Positions 43,696-50,964 of a stretch of DNA of 64,000 nt are shown here, piece after piece. Location of the stretch: positions 806,001-870,000 of the forward strand of contig NZ_CP183878.1 in NCBI RefSeq assembly GCF_048572895.1, written 5' to 3'. The stretch is from Psychrobacillus sp048572895 (lineage in GTDB: Bacteria > Bacillota > Bacilli > Bacillales_A > Planococcaceae). The first letter of the stretch is position 1; each line of letters opens with the position of its first letter. Position numbers and translations under genes: made by a program. The notes under the pieces are model-generated. The model had not been told where the DNA came from and did no database searches. It worked only from the letters and a program-made list of their open reading frames with translations.

Positions 43696-45327
43696 ATGAG
43701 AATTAATCACAACATCGCAGCGCTTAACACACACCGTCAGTTGAATGCTGCATCAACTAACCAATCTAAATCTATGGAAAAATTAGCTTCAGGCCTTCGT
43801 ATCAACCGTGCAGGAGATGACGCAGCTGGATTAGCGATCTCTGAAAAAATGAGAGCTCAAATCCGTGGTTTGGACCAAGCATCAAGTAATGCACAAGATG
43901 GTATCTCAATGATTCAAACAGCTGAAGGTGCATTGAACGAAACTCATTCAATTCTTCAACGTGTACGTGAACTTGCTGACCAATCAGCAAACGGAACAAA
44001 CACTGCTGATGACCGTAAAGCGATTCAAGATGAAGTTAAGCAATTAAAAGAAGAAGTTGACCGTATTGGTAATACAACTGAGTTTAATACTCAAAAATTG
44101 TTAAATGGTAATCTACAATCTGCTGGAGCTACTGTTGGTGCTAACGCTACCAATGGTTCCAATGTTTTAACTCAAACATCAGCAAAATTAACTGCTCAAG
44201 CTGATTTTGATGCTGTTGATGGAAGTGGTATTACTCTTACTACTAAGGATACTATTAAAATTGATAATGTTGAAATTAAAGTTGATTGGGATAAAGGATT
44301 AACAGATGCTGAAAAGACTCTTTTAACAACTGATTATACCGGCGGAACGATGACTGATTCCCAAAAGGATGATATTAAAACTGCACTTAATAGAGTATTA
44401 AACGATGCTGTTAGCTCACATAATGCAGCAAATGGTACTTCAGTATCAGAAGTTAAAATTTATGAAGCTGGCGGTAAGTTAGTACTTGAGAGTGGTTCTA
44501 AGGGACAAACATCTACATTAGATACTACTAACGCTGCTGTATTAGGTACCTTTGTAGATGCTGCAGCTAGTACAATTGCAGGAAAAGACAATCTTACTAC
44601 AGCTGTTCCAGCTGAAAAATTATCATTTGAAGTAAATGGTGTGAAATTACAAACTGCAGCATTAACTGCGGCACCAGCTGGTACTGATGCTACGACTGTA
44701 GCTACTGATATCCAAGCGAAAATGAGAACAGCAATTGATACTTACAATAATGGTGCTGGGTTAACTAAAGGTATGGATGGATTCATAGATAAAGATACGC
44801 TATTTGTTGAAGCGAAGGATGGTCATTTCTCTATAACTTCAACTTCTGGCCCAGTAACATTTAACGAATCCGAAGGCTCAACTTTAGTTAAAGACCTTGG
44901 ATTAAGTAAAGCACAAACTGAGGCATCAGGTAACGGTGGTATGACATTCCAAATCGGAGCAAACAAAGGACAAACAATTACTTTTGGTGTTAATGATATG
45001 CGTTCTGCGGCTCTTGGTATTGCAAATGTTGATGTTTCATCACAAGCAGGAGCTTCATCTGCTCTAGATAGTTTAGATAAAGCTATTAAAACTGTTTCGT
45101 CAGAACGTTCAAAATTAGGTGCTGTTCAAAACCGTTTAGAACACACAATCAACAACTTAAGCACATCTTCTGAAAACCTAACTGCTGCGGAATCTCGTAT
45201 CCGTGACGTTGACATGGCGAAAGAAATGATGAACCAAACAAAGAATTCTATTCTTTCCCAAGCAGCACAAGCAATGTTGGCTCAAGCGAACCAGATGCCT
45301 CAAGGAGTTTTACAACTTCTTCGATAA
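43696..45327 (+). CDS. hag: flagellin Hag (open frame runs into a group I intron)
   Basis: This is the filament subunit. The first 140 residues (RINHNIAALNTHRQLNAAST, KLASGLRINRAGDDAAGLAI, DRKAIQDEVKQLKEEVDRIG) and the last 100 (ERSKLGAVQNRLEHTINNL, SRIRDVDMAKEMMNQTKNSI) form the conserved D0/D1 core. The 543 residues contain a variable domain of about 300 residues, against about 304 total in Bacillus subtilis. The frame ends QANQMPQGVLQLLR. The final nine codons (45301-45327, including the stop) lie inside a group I intron, and a second coding copy of the tail lies after it at 45654-45698. Spliced mRNA would join 43696..45300 to 45654..45698; unspliced mRNA still encodes a complete flagellin. 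Confidence 0.95.
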   Translation: MRINHNIAALNTHRQLNAASTNQSKSMEKLASGLRINRAGDDAAGLAISEKMRAQIRGLDQASSNAQDGISMIQTAEGALNETHSILQRVRELADQSANGTNTADDRKAIQDEVKQLKEEVDRIGNTTEFNTQKLLNGNLQSAGATVGANATNGSNVLTQTSAKLTAQADFDAVDGSGITLTTKDTIKIDNVEIKVDWDKGLTDAEKTLLTTDYTGGTMTDSQKDDIKTALNRVLNDAVSSHNAANGTSVSEVKIYEAGGKLVLESGSKGQTSTLDTTNAAVLGTFVDAAASTIAGKDNLTTAVPAEKLSFEVNGVKLQTAALTAAPAGTDATTVATDIQAKMRTAIDTYNNGAGLTKGMDGFIDKDTLFVEAKDGHFSITSTSGPVTFNESEGSTLVKDLGLSKAQTEASGNGGMTFQIGANKGQTITFGVNDMRSAALGIANVDVSSQAGASSALDSLDKAIKTVSSERSKLGAVQNRLEHTINNLSTSSENLTAAESRIRDVDMAKEMMNQTKNSILSQAAQAMLAQANQMPQGVLQLLR

Positions 45328-45653
45328 TCGATTCAAGGGCGTCTTACTTGGTAACGGGTAAGAGCATCACTGGGTGAATTGCTGGAACTTCCTTAAGTTC
45401 ACTTTCCTACAACGCAGTTGGAAACGGCAAACGTGAATGGTCGAAAAAAAGTGAAATTGGATAATCAGCAGCCAAGCTCCTACGAGGAAACTCTGGAGAA
45501 GGTTCAACGACTAGGATATACTGTCTAAGGCATTAGCTATGACAATGAAATCCGTAGGGTGGCAATAGCCATTCGAAGTGCCCAGCCCCTACAAGACCAC
45601 TTGAGGGTGAAGATATAGTCTATTCTATGATCGAAAGACATAGTCGCAAAGCA
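45301..45653 (+). mobile_element. group I intron (about 353 nt, no internal ORF)
   Basis: The conserved core is readable: P element GAATTGCTGGAA (45376-45387), Q ATAATCAGCAGCC (45461-45473), R GGTTCAACGACTAGG (45501-45515) and S GAAGATATAGTCT (45611-45623). P7 is GACTA (45509-45513) with TAGTC (45618-45622). P1 pairs exon end GATGCCT (45294-45300) with GGGCGTC (45337-45343), giving the required U-G at the cut. P2 is TTAC/GTAA, P9 CTATG/CATAG (45627-45631, 45641-45645). The last intron base is taken as G45653. The 5' end is well supported; the 3' end is less sure. Group I introns are known from flagellin genes of thermophilic Bacillaceae. Confidence 0.9.
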
Positions 45654-45698
45654 AGCGAACCAACAACCACAAGGCGTACTTCAATTATTACGTTAATC
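45654..45698 (+). other. hag 3' exon (second flagellin C-terminus)
   Basis: The 45 nt encode QANQQPQGVLQLLR and a stop, the usual flagellin end. It is followed by the hag terminator and has no start or ribosome site, so it can only be used by joining to hag upstream. It differs from the tail at 45286-45327 at most third positions. Confidence 0.85.
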
Positions 45699-45707
45699 TG
45701 GTTAAAA

Positions 45708-45740
45708 AACGCGGTCCGATATTCGGATCGCGTTTTTATA
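45708..45740 (+). terminator. Rho-independent terminator of hag
   Basis: AACGCGGTCCGA pairs with TCGGATCGCGTT and is followed by T5. Its place after the 3' exon shows that the intron lies within the hag transcription unit. Confidence 0.9.
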
Positions 45741-45823
45741 TAATATTAACGGTCTGTATTATCCGTTAGAAATGAAGGCAAGTATAAATTATTTCTTATT
45801 TTAAGTTAAAGGTAGGTATATTC

Positions 45824-46470
45824 ATGATTTATGTTTCAACAGATGATAGTCTTATGGGTATATGGAAAGAGTTTACAGACAAATTTAAACTCGATAGATT
45901 TTTTATATCTCCAAATGGAGATTTATTTGATCATTAATTGAAGCAAATTATGGAACAAGATGGATTGGCCTATATAGACCCAACTCAAACATTTTTTCGT
46001 GCGCGAATTAATGAAAAAGATAAACCCATGGAAAATAAGACCTAAAAGATCCCCCAGCAAATATAGCTGGAAGTGGTCGACTAAATCCCAAGCACATACC
46101 GGTAATGTATATGGCATACGATGAACTGACAGCGGTGGCTGAAACACGTCCATATGTTGGAGCACATGTAGCGGTAGCAAGTTGCAAAACCAAAAGAAGG
46201 TTAAAAATCTTAGATTTATCTGACGATCATAATAACAACGAGAAGACAAATAACTTCAGAAGATTAATCAGCCAACTTTTTTCATAACCATATGGTCCAC
46301 ATGAATCAGAAAAAAGTTATGTTCCTACTCAGTATTTAGCAGAGTATATCAAGAACAATGGTTTTGACGGAGTGATCTACGCCAGTGCACTCCATAATGA
46401 AGGTCTTAATATTTGCGTATTTAAGCCTGAAGAAATTATAGATAGATTATCTAAAGGAAGTAATAGTTAA
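45824..46470 (+). pseudogene. RES-domain protein (toxin-like), disrupted
   Basis: The reading runs through at least three lesions: an in-frame TAA after NGDLFDH (about 45936), a frameshift after FFRARINEKDKPM (about 46035-46050), and an in-frame TAA after RRLISQLFS (about 46286). The three frames together give a RES-family protein: TQTFFRARINEKD, then AGSGRLNPKHIPVMYMAYDE, ETRPYVGAHVAVAS, and YVPTQYLAEYIKNNGFDGVI. RES proteins degrade NAD+ in RES-Xre toxin-antitoxin pairs, though this longer form is often found alone. No Xre partner is seen. It is the first item of the island after hag. Confidence 0.8.
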
Positions 46471-46736
46471 AAAGGTCAACATTGAAATTGAATAAATATT
46501 AGAAAATATCCCTGTGTTAGAAACTATTTTGGAGATTAAATACAAACTAAAGAGAGTTAAGTTAAACTATCAATCATTAGTGTTTCTTTATCTTTTTAAG
46601 GCAAACGGGGAAAGAAGATTGCACCCGAAAGTCCGCCTATTCGAAATTAGTGTGCTTGGAAGTTACGAAAAGGGAAACGAATACATCACCATTAATATCT
46701 GAATAATCAGATATATATTCTAATCATAGAAGAACT
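46471..46736. other. gene-remnant DNA, nothing recognised
   Basis: A frame ending KANGERRLHPKVRLFEISVL...ITINI has no ribosome site or recognisable domain. It is probably a relic. Confidence 0.4.
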
Positions 46737-46775
46737 AGCCTTAACATCTAATACAGGTGTTAGGGCTTTTGTGTT
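46737..46775 (+). terminator. possible terminator
   Basis: AGCCTTAACA pairs imperfectly with TGTTAGGGCT and is followed by TTTTGTGTTTTT. Confidence 0.55.
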
Positions 46776-46805
46776 TTTATGAAACTATTTAAGGAGGAAT
46801 TAATC

Positions 46806-47087
46806 ATGGAAGAAAACCAATCAAAGGCAGTACCAGCAAAACGTGTAGATATTCTGTCACTTCGAATGGTAAAGGAAACAAGTTTACTTTACAAGGATCA
46901 CACTGTACGAAGTCCAGCAGATGGTTATAAGTTATTCAAGCAATTCTTAGGTGAGTTAGACCGAGAGTATTTTGTGGTGATGTGTTTGGATGTGAAGAAT
47001 CAACCAAGAGCAATCAATGTGTGTCACATTGGGAGTTTGAACGCAATAGTTTTGGGTACCAGGTACTTACACAATTCGCAAAATTAA
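46806..47087 (+). pseudogene. RadC/JAB-like protein, C-terminally truncated
   Basis: The frame starts with ATG after AAGGAGG and reads RVDILSLRMVKETSLLYKDH, VRSPADGYKLFKQFLGELD, REYFVVMCLDVKNQPRAINV and CHIGSLNAIV, which matches the N-terminal part of mobile-element RadC proteins. After GSLNA the family continues with the JAMM metal motif (HNHPSG), but here the sequence switches to unrelated residues and stops. The metal site is therefore missing and the protein is probably inactive. Such RadC proteins are common on plasmids and integrative elements, supporting a mobile origin of the island. Confidence 0.75.
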
Positions 47088-47378
47088 CCCATGCAAAATA
47101 ACGTTTTATACGAAGATTCCACGATGCATCGCATAGAGGCAACGGATGATGTATTAGAAGTCCCTTTTATCGAAATGAATAATTGTTTGAGTATCTGGTA
47201 CCTTTTCTTACTTGGATAAAAGAAATGATCTAATTTAAAATGGAAAATTTTGGGGTTAAATTTACATGGAATGTAGAATCTGATAGTTTTGATAGGGACA
47301 ATCCTGAATCAGATATTATTTGGAGCTATGTAAGGATTTACTTATACGTAAGTGTTCATTTTCTAATTTAATTATAAA
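47088..47378. other. remnant DNA after the RadC deletion point
   Basis: Short open pieces are visible (MHRIEATDDVLEVPFIEMNN, then FEYLVPFLTWIKEMI in another frame; MENFGVKFTWNVESDSFD) but none has a complete frame or recognised family. It looks like broken ends of mobile-element genes. Confidence 0.4.
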
Positions 47379-47427
47379 ATGAGATCGATCATACAGCCTT
47401 TGCAATAGGTTGTAAGGTCGATCTCAT
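47379..47427. terminator. two-part hairpin
   Basis: ATGAGATCGA pairs with TCGATCTCAT and encloses an ACAGCCT/AGGTTGT hairpin. The T-run is weak. Confidence 0.5.
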
Positions 47428-47859
47428 TATTTGTACCTAAATACTAAAATAATAATAAATCCATGTATCTATGCTTCTCCATTAATCCTCAATGTCTTAT
47501 TAGTAACTACCTCACGAAATAAAAGACTTCAATTGCTATTAATAACTTCATTGTTAGTTTGCTTAAATGCAGCTCAATAAAAAGAGTTACTTTCAAAGTA
47601 TATCCCTCCAATCGGAGGTACAAACAAAATAAGATAGTAGTATTATGCTCAAATATCCAATAAATTATTCATAATTATAGTTCGTGAAGCCTCCATATGT
47701 CAGAAACACTTTCTATTGTTTCATATCATTGAAATAACTGTGATATGAACATTAAGTTTTTTTGACAAGGAAAATGTTCAATGATTCAACGCTTTGATTA
47801 AAGAAAATAAATGCAAAGTAGTCGGCATAAAAAATAGATTGTACTTTATTTAGCACATA
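47428..47859. other. intergenic, AT-rich, no gene recognised
   Basis: Both strands are full of stops. I see no RNA fold or repeat here. Confidence 0.5.
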
Positions 47860-47899
47860 GGGGAGCGACTATATTATAATAGTCGCTCCCCCCGATTTT
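47860..47899 (+). terminator. strong perfect palindromic terminator
   Basis: GGGGAGCGACTAT (47860-47872) and ATAGTCGCTCCCC (47879-47891) form a perfect 13-bp stem with a 6-nt loop, then CCGATTTTT. The T-tract is on the plus strand, so it would end a plus-strand RNA while the small peptide gene runs toward it on the minus strand. Confidence 0.75.
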
Positions 47900-47910
47900 T
47901 ACATGACCTT

Positions 47911-47988
47911 TTATAGCTTGTTAACTAAGACTACAAGTAGCAAGACGAGCGTCAGATATAAAATAATAACTTTATCTATACTAAACAT
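47911..47988 (-). CDS. 25-residue hydrophobic peptide, type I toxin-like
   Basis: The minus-strand ORF has a very strong GGAGGGG site 5 nt before its ATG. The peptide begins MFSIDKVIILYLTLV, continues as an uninterrupted Leu/Val stretch and ends VNKL: a single membrane span with one terminal lysine. That is the form of Bacillales type I toxins and small membrane peptides. A perfect hairpin lies just past its stop. An antisense RNA would be expected for a toxin, but none is proven. It is too short for usual gene finders. Confidence 0.55.
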   Translation of the reverse strand: MFSIDKVIILYLTLVLLLVVLVNKL

Positions 47989-48488
47989 TACTACCCCTCC
48001 TTATAATTTTATTAATACCGGGGGGGGGAGTCGCCTTGTTCAGTTTTAGCCAATTTAAAAAGAAATTATACAGATAACTCTCATTGCATAAAAAAATAGA
48101 ATTCCAGACTCTAACACAATGATTAATCATGAAAGATAACAGTTTCTATAATAGTTTTGAAATGTATTTCGTGTTGGCATATTAAAAAAAATCCCTTTAG
48201 TTCGAATGTTATTTATTTAAATATTCAATTATCTAATACCATACACTTATGCGCACTGCTCTTCCTACTACAGAAGTTGAATGAATTAAATCTCAGCTTG
48301 TTTCCTCATTTTCGCATGATGCTCCCAACCTCCATAAGTTTTTCATATATCCTTGAATTAGTTCTTTAGATCTTTAATGAAATAGATACAAATACCTGGA
48401 ATGAGGATATAATAATATACAAATAGTTTCGTATACATAAATCGGATGCATGAAATTATTCATACAAAAGTGATGAGGAGCAACCTAC
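47989..48488. other. intergenic, contains a nine-G tract
   Basis: A run of nine G (48020-48028) lies 32 bp upstream of the small peptide gene and precedes its ribosome site on the minus strand. The rest is AT-rich, with many stops and no recognised RNA. A candidate promoter for the module downstream may lie near 48400 (TGGAATGAGGATATAATAAT), not resolved further. Confidence 0.45.
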
Positions 48489-49343
48489 ATGTTAAATAGC
48501 ACATTAAAGAAAGAATCTGTTGCTAAGCTAAAGCAGGAGGTAAGCGATTATGAGTTGGCAGCTAAAAGAGCACAAAACCACGCAATCAGTTTGCATAATA
48601 ATCGAACAATCGCTGTGGATGTCATTAAAAGTGTAGAAGACTATGTAAATACCTTGACAAATACTCCGAAGGAATTTGTTCAAGAGTTTGCACAGATAAA
48701 TATTAATACAGCCAGTTTTAAAGTATTAAGTGAAATTACATATGATGAAAAGACAATGATAAAAATTGCGGGTGGGGGTTCAGCGGCTGGGGTGGCAGCT
48801 GGAGTCGCTACAGCTGCAATGGCACCTGCTGCAGCAATGGCTATCGCAACAACTTTTGGAACGGCTTCAACTGGTGCAGCTATTTCTGGTTTATATGGAG
48901 CCGCAGCTACAAACGCAGCGTTAGCTTGGTTAGGTGGTGGCGCCGTAGTTGCGGGAGGAGGCGGTATGGCTGGTGGAAGCGCTTTGCTGGCATTGGCGGG
49001 TCCAATCGGTTGGGGAATCGGAGCAGCTAGTTTATTGGCAGGTGGCGTTTTTGCAAGTAAAAAAAATAGAGAAGCCGCTATCAAAGCAGATAATGAACGG
49101 ATTAAAATTAATAAGGAGAAGCGAAAGTTACAAGCTACCACTTTGGAAATTTCTAAACTCCTAAACTCTACAAAAAAGCTTACTACTCAGTTGAACCAAT
49201 CTATATTGCAGTTTGTCACTAATATAAAGGATATTAAATCTTTTTTACAATTCTCTCAAGACCAACGTGATGAAATACGTGCAATCATTAATAACACCGA
49301 AAGTTTATCGAAATTGTTTATGAAGGAAATTGGGGAAAATTAA
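48489..49343 (+). CDS. module protein A: Gly/Ala-zipper protein with coiled-coil flanks (284 aa)
   Basis: I do not recognise this family. Residues 1-70 are charged and helical (KLKQEVSDYELAAKRAQNHA). From about 93 to 190 comes an almost uninterrupted run of Gly and Ala with small hydrophobics (GGGSAAGVAAGVATAAMAPA, GGGMAGGSALLALAGPIGWG). This looks like glycine-zipper membrane helices, as in pore-forming and phage-lysis proteins. After a basic KKNREAAIKADNERIKINKE linker the last 90 residues are again helical (KSFLQFSQDQRDEIRAIINN). No signal peptide. The stop is 1 nt before the next ATG (TAATATG). GAGGAG precedes the start. A membrane-acting effector or scaffold is a guess. Confidence 0.8.
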   Translation: MLNSTLKKESVAKLKQEVSDYELAAKRAQNHAISLHNNRTIAVDVIKSVEDYVNTLTNTPKEFVQEFAQININTASFKVLSEITYDEKTMIKIAGGGSAAGVAAGVATAAMAPAAAMAIATTFGTASTGAAISGLYGAAATNAALAWLGGGAVVAGGGGMAGGSALLALAGPIGWGIGAASLLAGGVFASKKNREAAIKADNERIKINKEKRKLQATTLEISKLLNSTKKLTTQLNQSILQFVTNIKDIKSFLQFSQDQRDEIRAIINNTESLSKLFMKEIGEN

Positions 49344-49344
49344 T

Positions 49345-50832
49345 ATGACTAATGTTTGGAAAGATCAAATGATTGCAGCTGGAGTTGGTGGGTACAACGA
49401 CTGGAAAAGCACTTCACTTGCAAAACAAGTGGATACAATTATTCATGAAAGATTGCAGCAGCAATCTACTCAAAATGATAACTTTGAAGCTGCATTATCT
49501 CAAGTTATGAAGATGCGTCAATTTTTATCATCTCCAAGTAATATACTTGGTTCAGAAAGAACTAAACATGGTGAAATTGCAGAGCACTTGGAAGTAAATA
49601 TTCGTAATGCATGGGCTGTATTACGAGGACAGGAAAAAGTGGCTACTTTTGAAGGGGTAGGTAGAACAGCCCCAGAAGATTTCATATTGAATGGTTTAAA
49701 GTATCAATTGAAGTTTATTAACGGAACGAATAATACACTTTCTCATGTATTGGAACATTTTAGTAAATACCAGGATAACTCAATGAATTATTCTATTCCT
49801 AATGATCAGTTCCAAGTAATTCAAGCAATTAGAAATGGACAAATACCAGAAGGACTTAGCGAAAAGACGGCAAGAGCTATACAAAGCAAAATTGAAAAGA
49901 TTGAACTAACATCAGGTCGTCCCTTCAATGAAATCGTAGAACCGTCCATAGCGAATTATGATGAAGTTCAGTTGGGTAAAATAAGTGAAACAGTCTCAAA
50001 AAGCCAAGAAGAGCTTATAAATGAAAATCAAAAGATACAGGATACAATCGAAAAAAATTCAGATAAAAAAATCAAAACAATAGAAGCGGATAAGGGGCCA
50101 TCAATAAGTGAAGGAGCAAAAGTAGCAGGCACTGCAGCTGCGATAGGGATAACTGTAAAAGCAGTTACGGGTATCTACTCAAAAGTAAAATCTGGCAAAC
50201 GTTTAGAAAACTTCGATGCAGACGATTGGAAAGAGATAGGTTTGGACTCTGCAGTAGCAGGAGGTAAAGCGGGTCTTGCAGCTGTAAGTATATATACGTT
50301 AACGAACTTAGCCGCTATATCAGCACCATTTGCTGGAGCTGTTACAAGTGCTGCTATGGGAATTACCTCTCTTGCAACAGATCAACGAAGAGGAAAAATC
50401 GATATGGATGAATTTGTCACTCAAGGCCAAATCCTCTGTTTAGAAGCAGGGATTGCTGCTATTGGCGGTGCGATTGGTCAGACGCTAATACCTGTTCCTA
50501 TCATAGGTTCTATTTTAGGAACGGTGACTGCCAATTTAGTGTGGGGATTAGCGAAAGGTAAACTTGGTAATAAAGAAATGGAATTGAAAGCAAAATTAAA
50601 CGCTTACGCTGACTCGCTCCTAGTCAAAATAGACAAGGCCTATCAAGATATTATTGAAAAGATTGAGAAGCAATATAAACGTTTTGACTCGCTAATTGAG
50701 GCTGCATTTGATTTCCAAGCTAACGCTGCTACATTGGCAGCAGCATCTGTAACCCTTGCACGAGAAGTTGGCGTTGAAGAAAATAAGATTTTAAAAAATG
50801 ATGCAGATTTAGAGGCGTATTTTCTTATTTAA
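49345..50832 (+). CDS. module protein B: PD-(D/E)XK-like N-terminus with Gly-rich C-terminus (495 aa)
   Basis: I do not recognise the family. The region around residues 70-160 has a nuclease-like pattern: H75-GEIAE80-HLE83, then GRTAPED112FILNGLKYQ121LK123F. An acidic helix, an Asp and a Gln-x-Lys fit a PD-(D/E)XK fold with the known QxK variant. Residues 215-255 are a coiled coil, and about 255-420 are hydrophobic and glycine-rich (AKVAGTAAAIGITVKAVTGI, GIAAIGGAIGQTLIPVPIIG), resembling module protein A. The end is helical. It begins 1 nt after A, so both are one operon. The ATG at 49345 is preferred over an overlapping TTG at 49330. Neighbours are mobile remnants and a homing endonuclease. 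Confidence 0.78.
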   Translation: MTNVWKDQMIAAGVGGYNDWKSTSLAKQVDTIIHERLQQQSTQNDNFEAALSQVMKMRQFLSSPSNILGSERTKHGEIAEHLEVNIRNAWAVLRGQEKVATFEGVGRTAPEDFILNGLKYQLKFINGTNNTLSHVLEHFSKYQDNSMNYSIPNDQFQVIQAIRNGQIPEGLSEKTARAIQSKIEKIELTSGRPFNEIVEPSIANYDEVQLGKISETVSKSQEELINENQKIQDTIEKNSDKKIKTIEADKGPSISEGAKVAGTAAAIGITVKAVTGIYSKVKSGKRLENFDADDWKEIGLDSAVAGGKAGLAAVSIYTLTNLAAISAPFAGAVTSAAMGITSLATDQRRGKIDMDEFVTQGQILCLEAGIAAIGGAIGQTLIPVPIIGSILGTVTANLVWGLAKGKLGNKEMELKAKLNAYADSLLVKIDKAYQDIIEKIEKQYKRFDSLIEAAFDFQANAATLAAASVTLAREVGVEENKILKNDADLEAYFLI

Positions 50833-50851
50833 TACATCCTAATTAAAAGTA

Positions 50852-50890
50852 ACTGGTTCTCTAATAATTCCGAATAATTAGAGAACCGGT
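50852..50890. terminator. palindrome between convergent genes
   Basis: GGTTCTCTAAT pairs with ATTAGAGAACC. There is no strong T-run on either strand, but it lies between two converging genes. Confidence 0.6.
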
Positions 50891-50964
50891 CACCTTTCAC
50901 TCAGTTTATCGACGTAACAAAACTCAGTCAGAAATATTGGGCTGCGTTCTGTTATTTTTAAACG

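Noticed and set aside
45654..45698. A second, separate flagellin gene
   Set aside because: Only the last 14 codons are present, directly after a group I intron and before the hag terminator; it is a 3' exon.
46514..46702. 62-residue ORF after the RES pseudogene
   Set aside because: No ribosome site or domain; it sits among broken genes and is more likely a remnant.
48157..48369. 70-residue plus-strand ORF before the two-gene module
   Set aside because: No ribosome site, hydrophobic low-complexity composition and no similarity recognised; likely chance.
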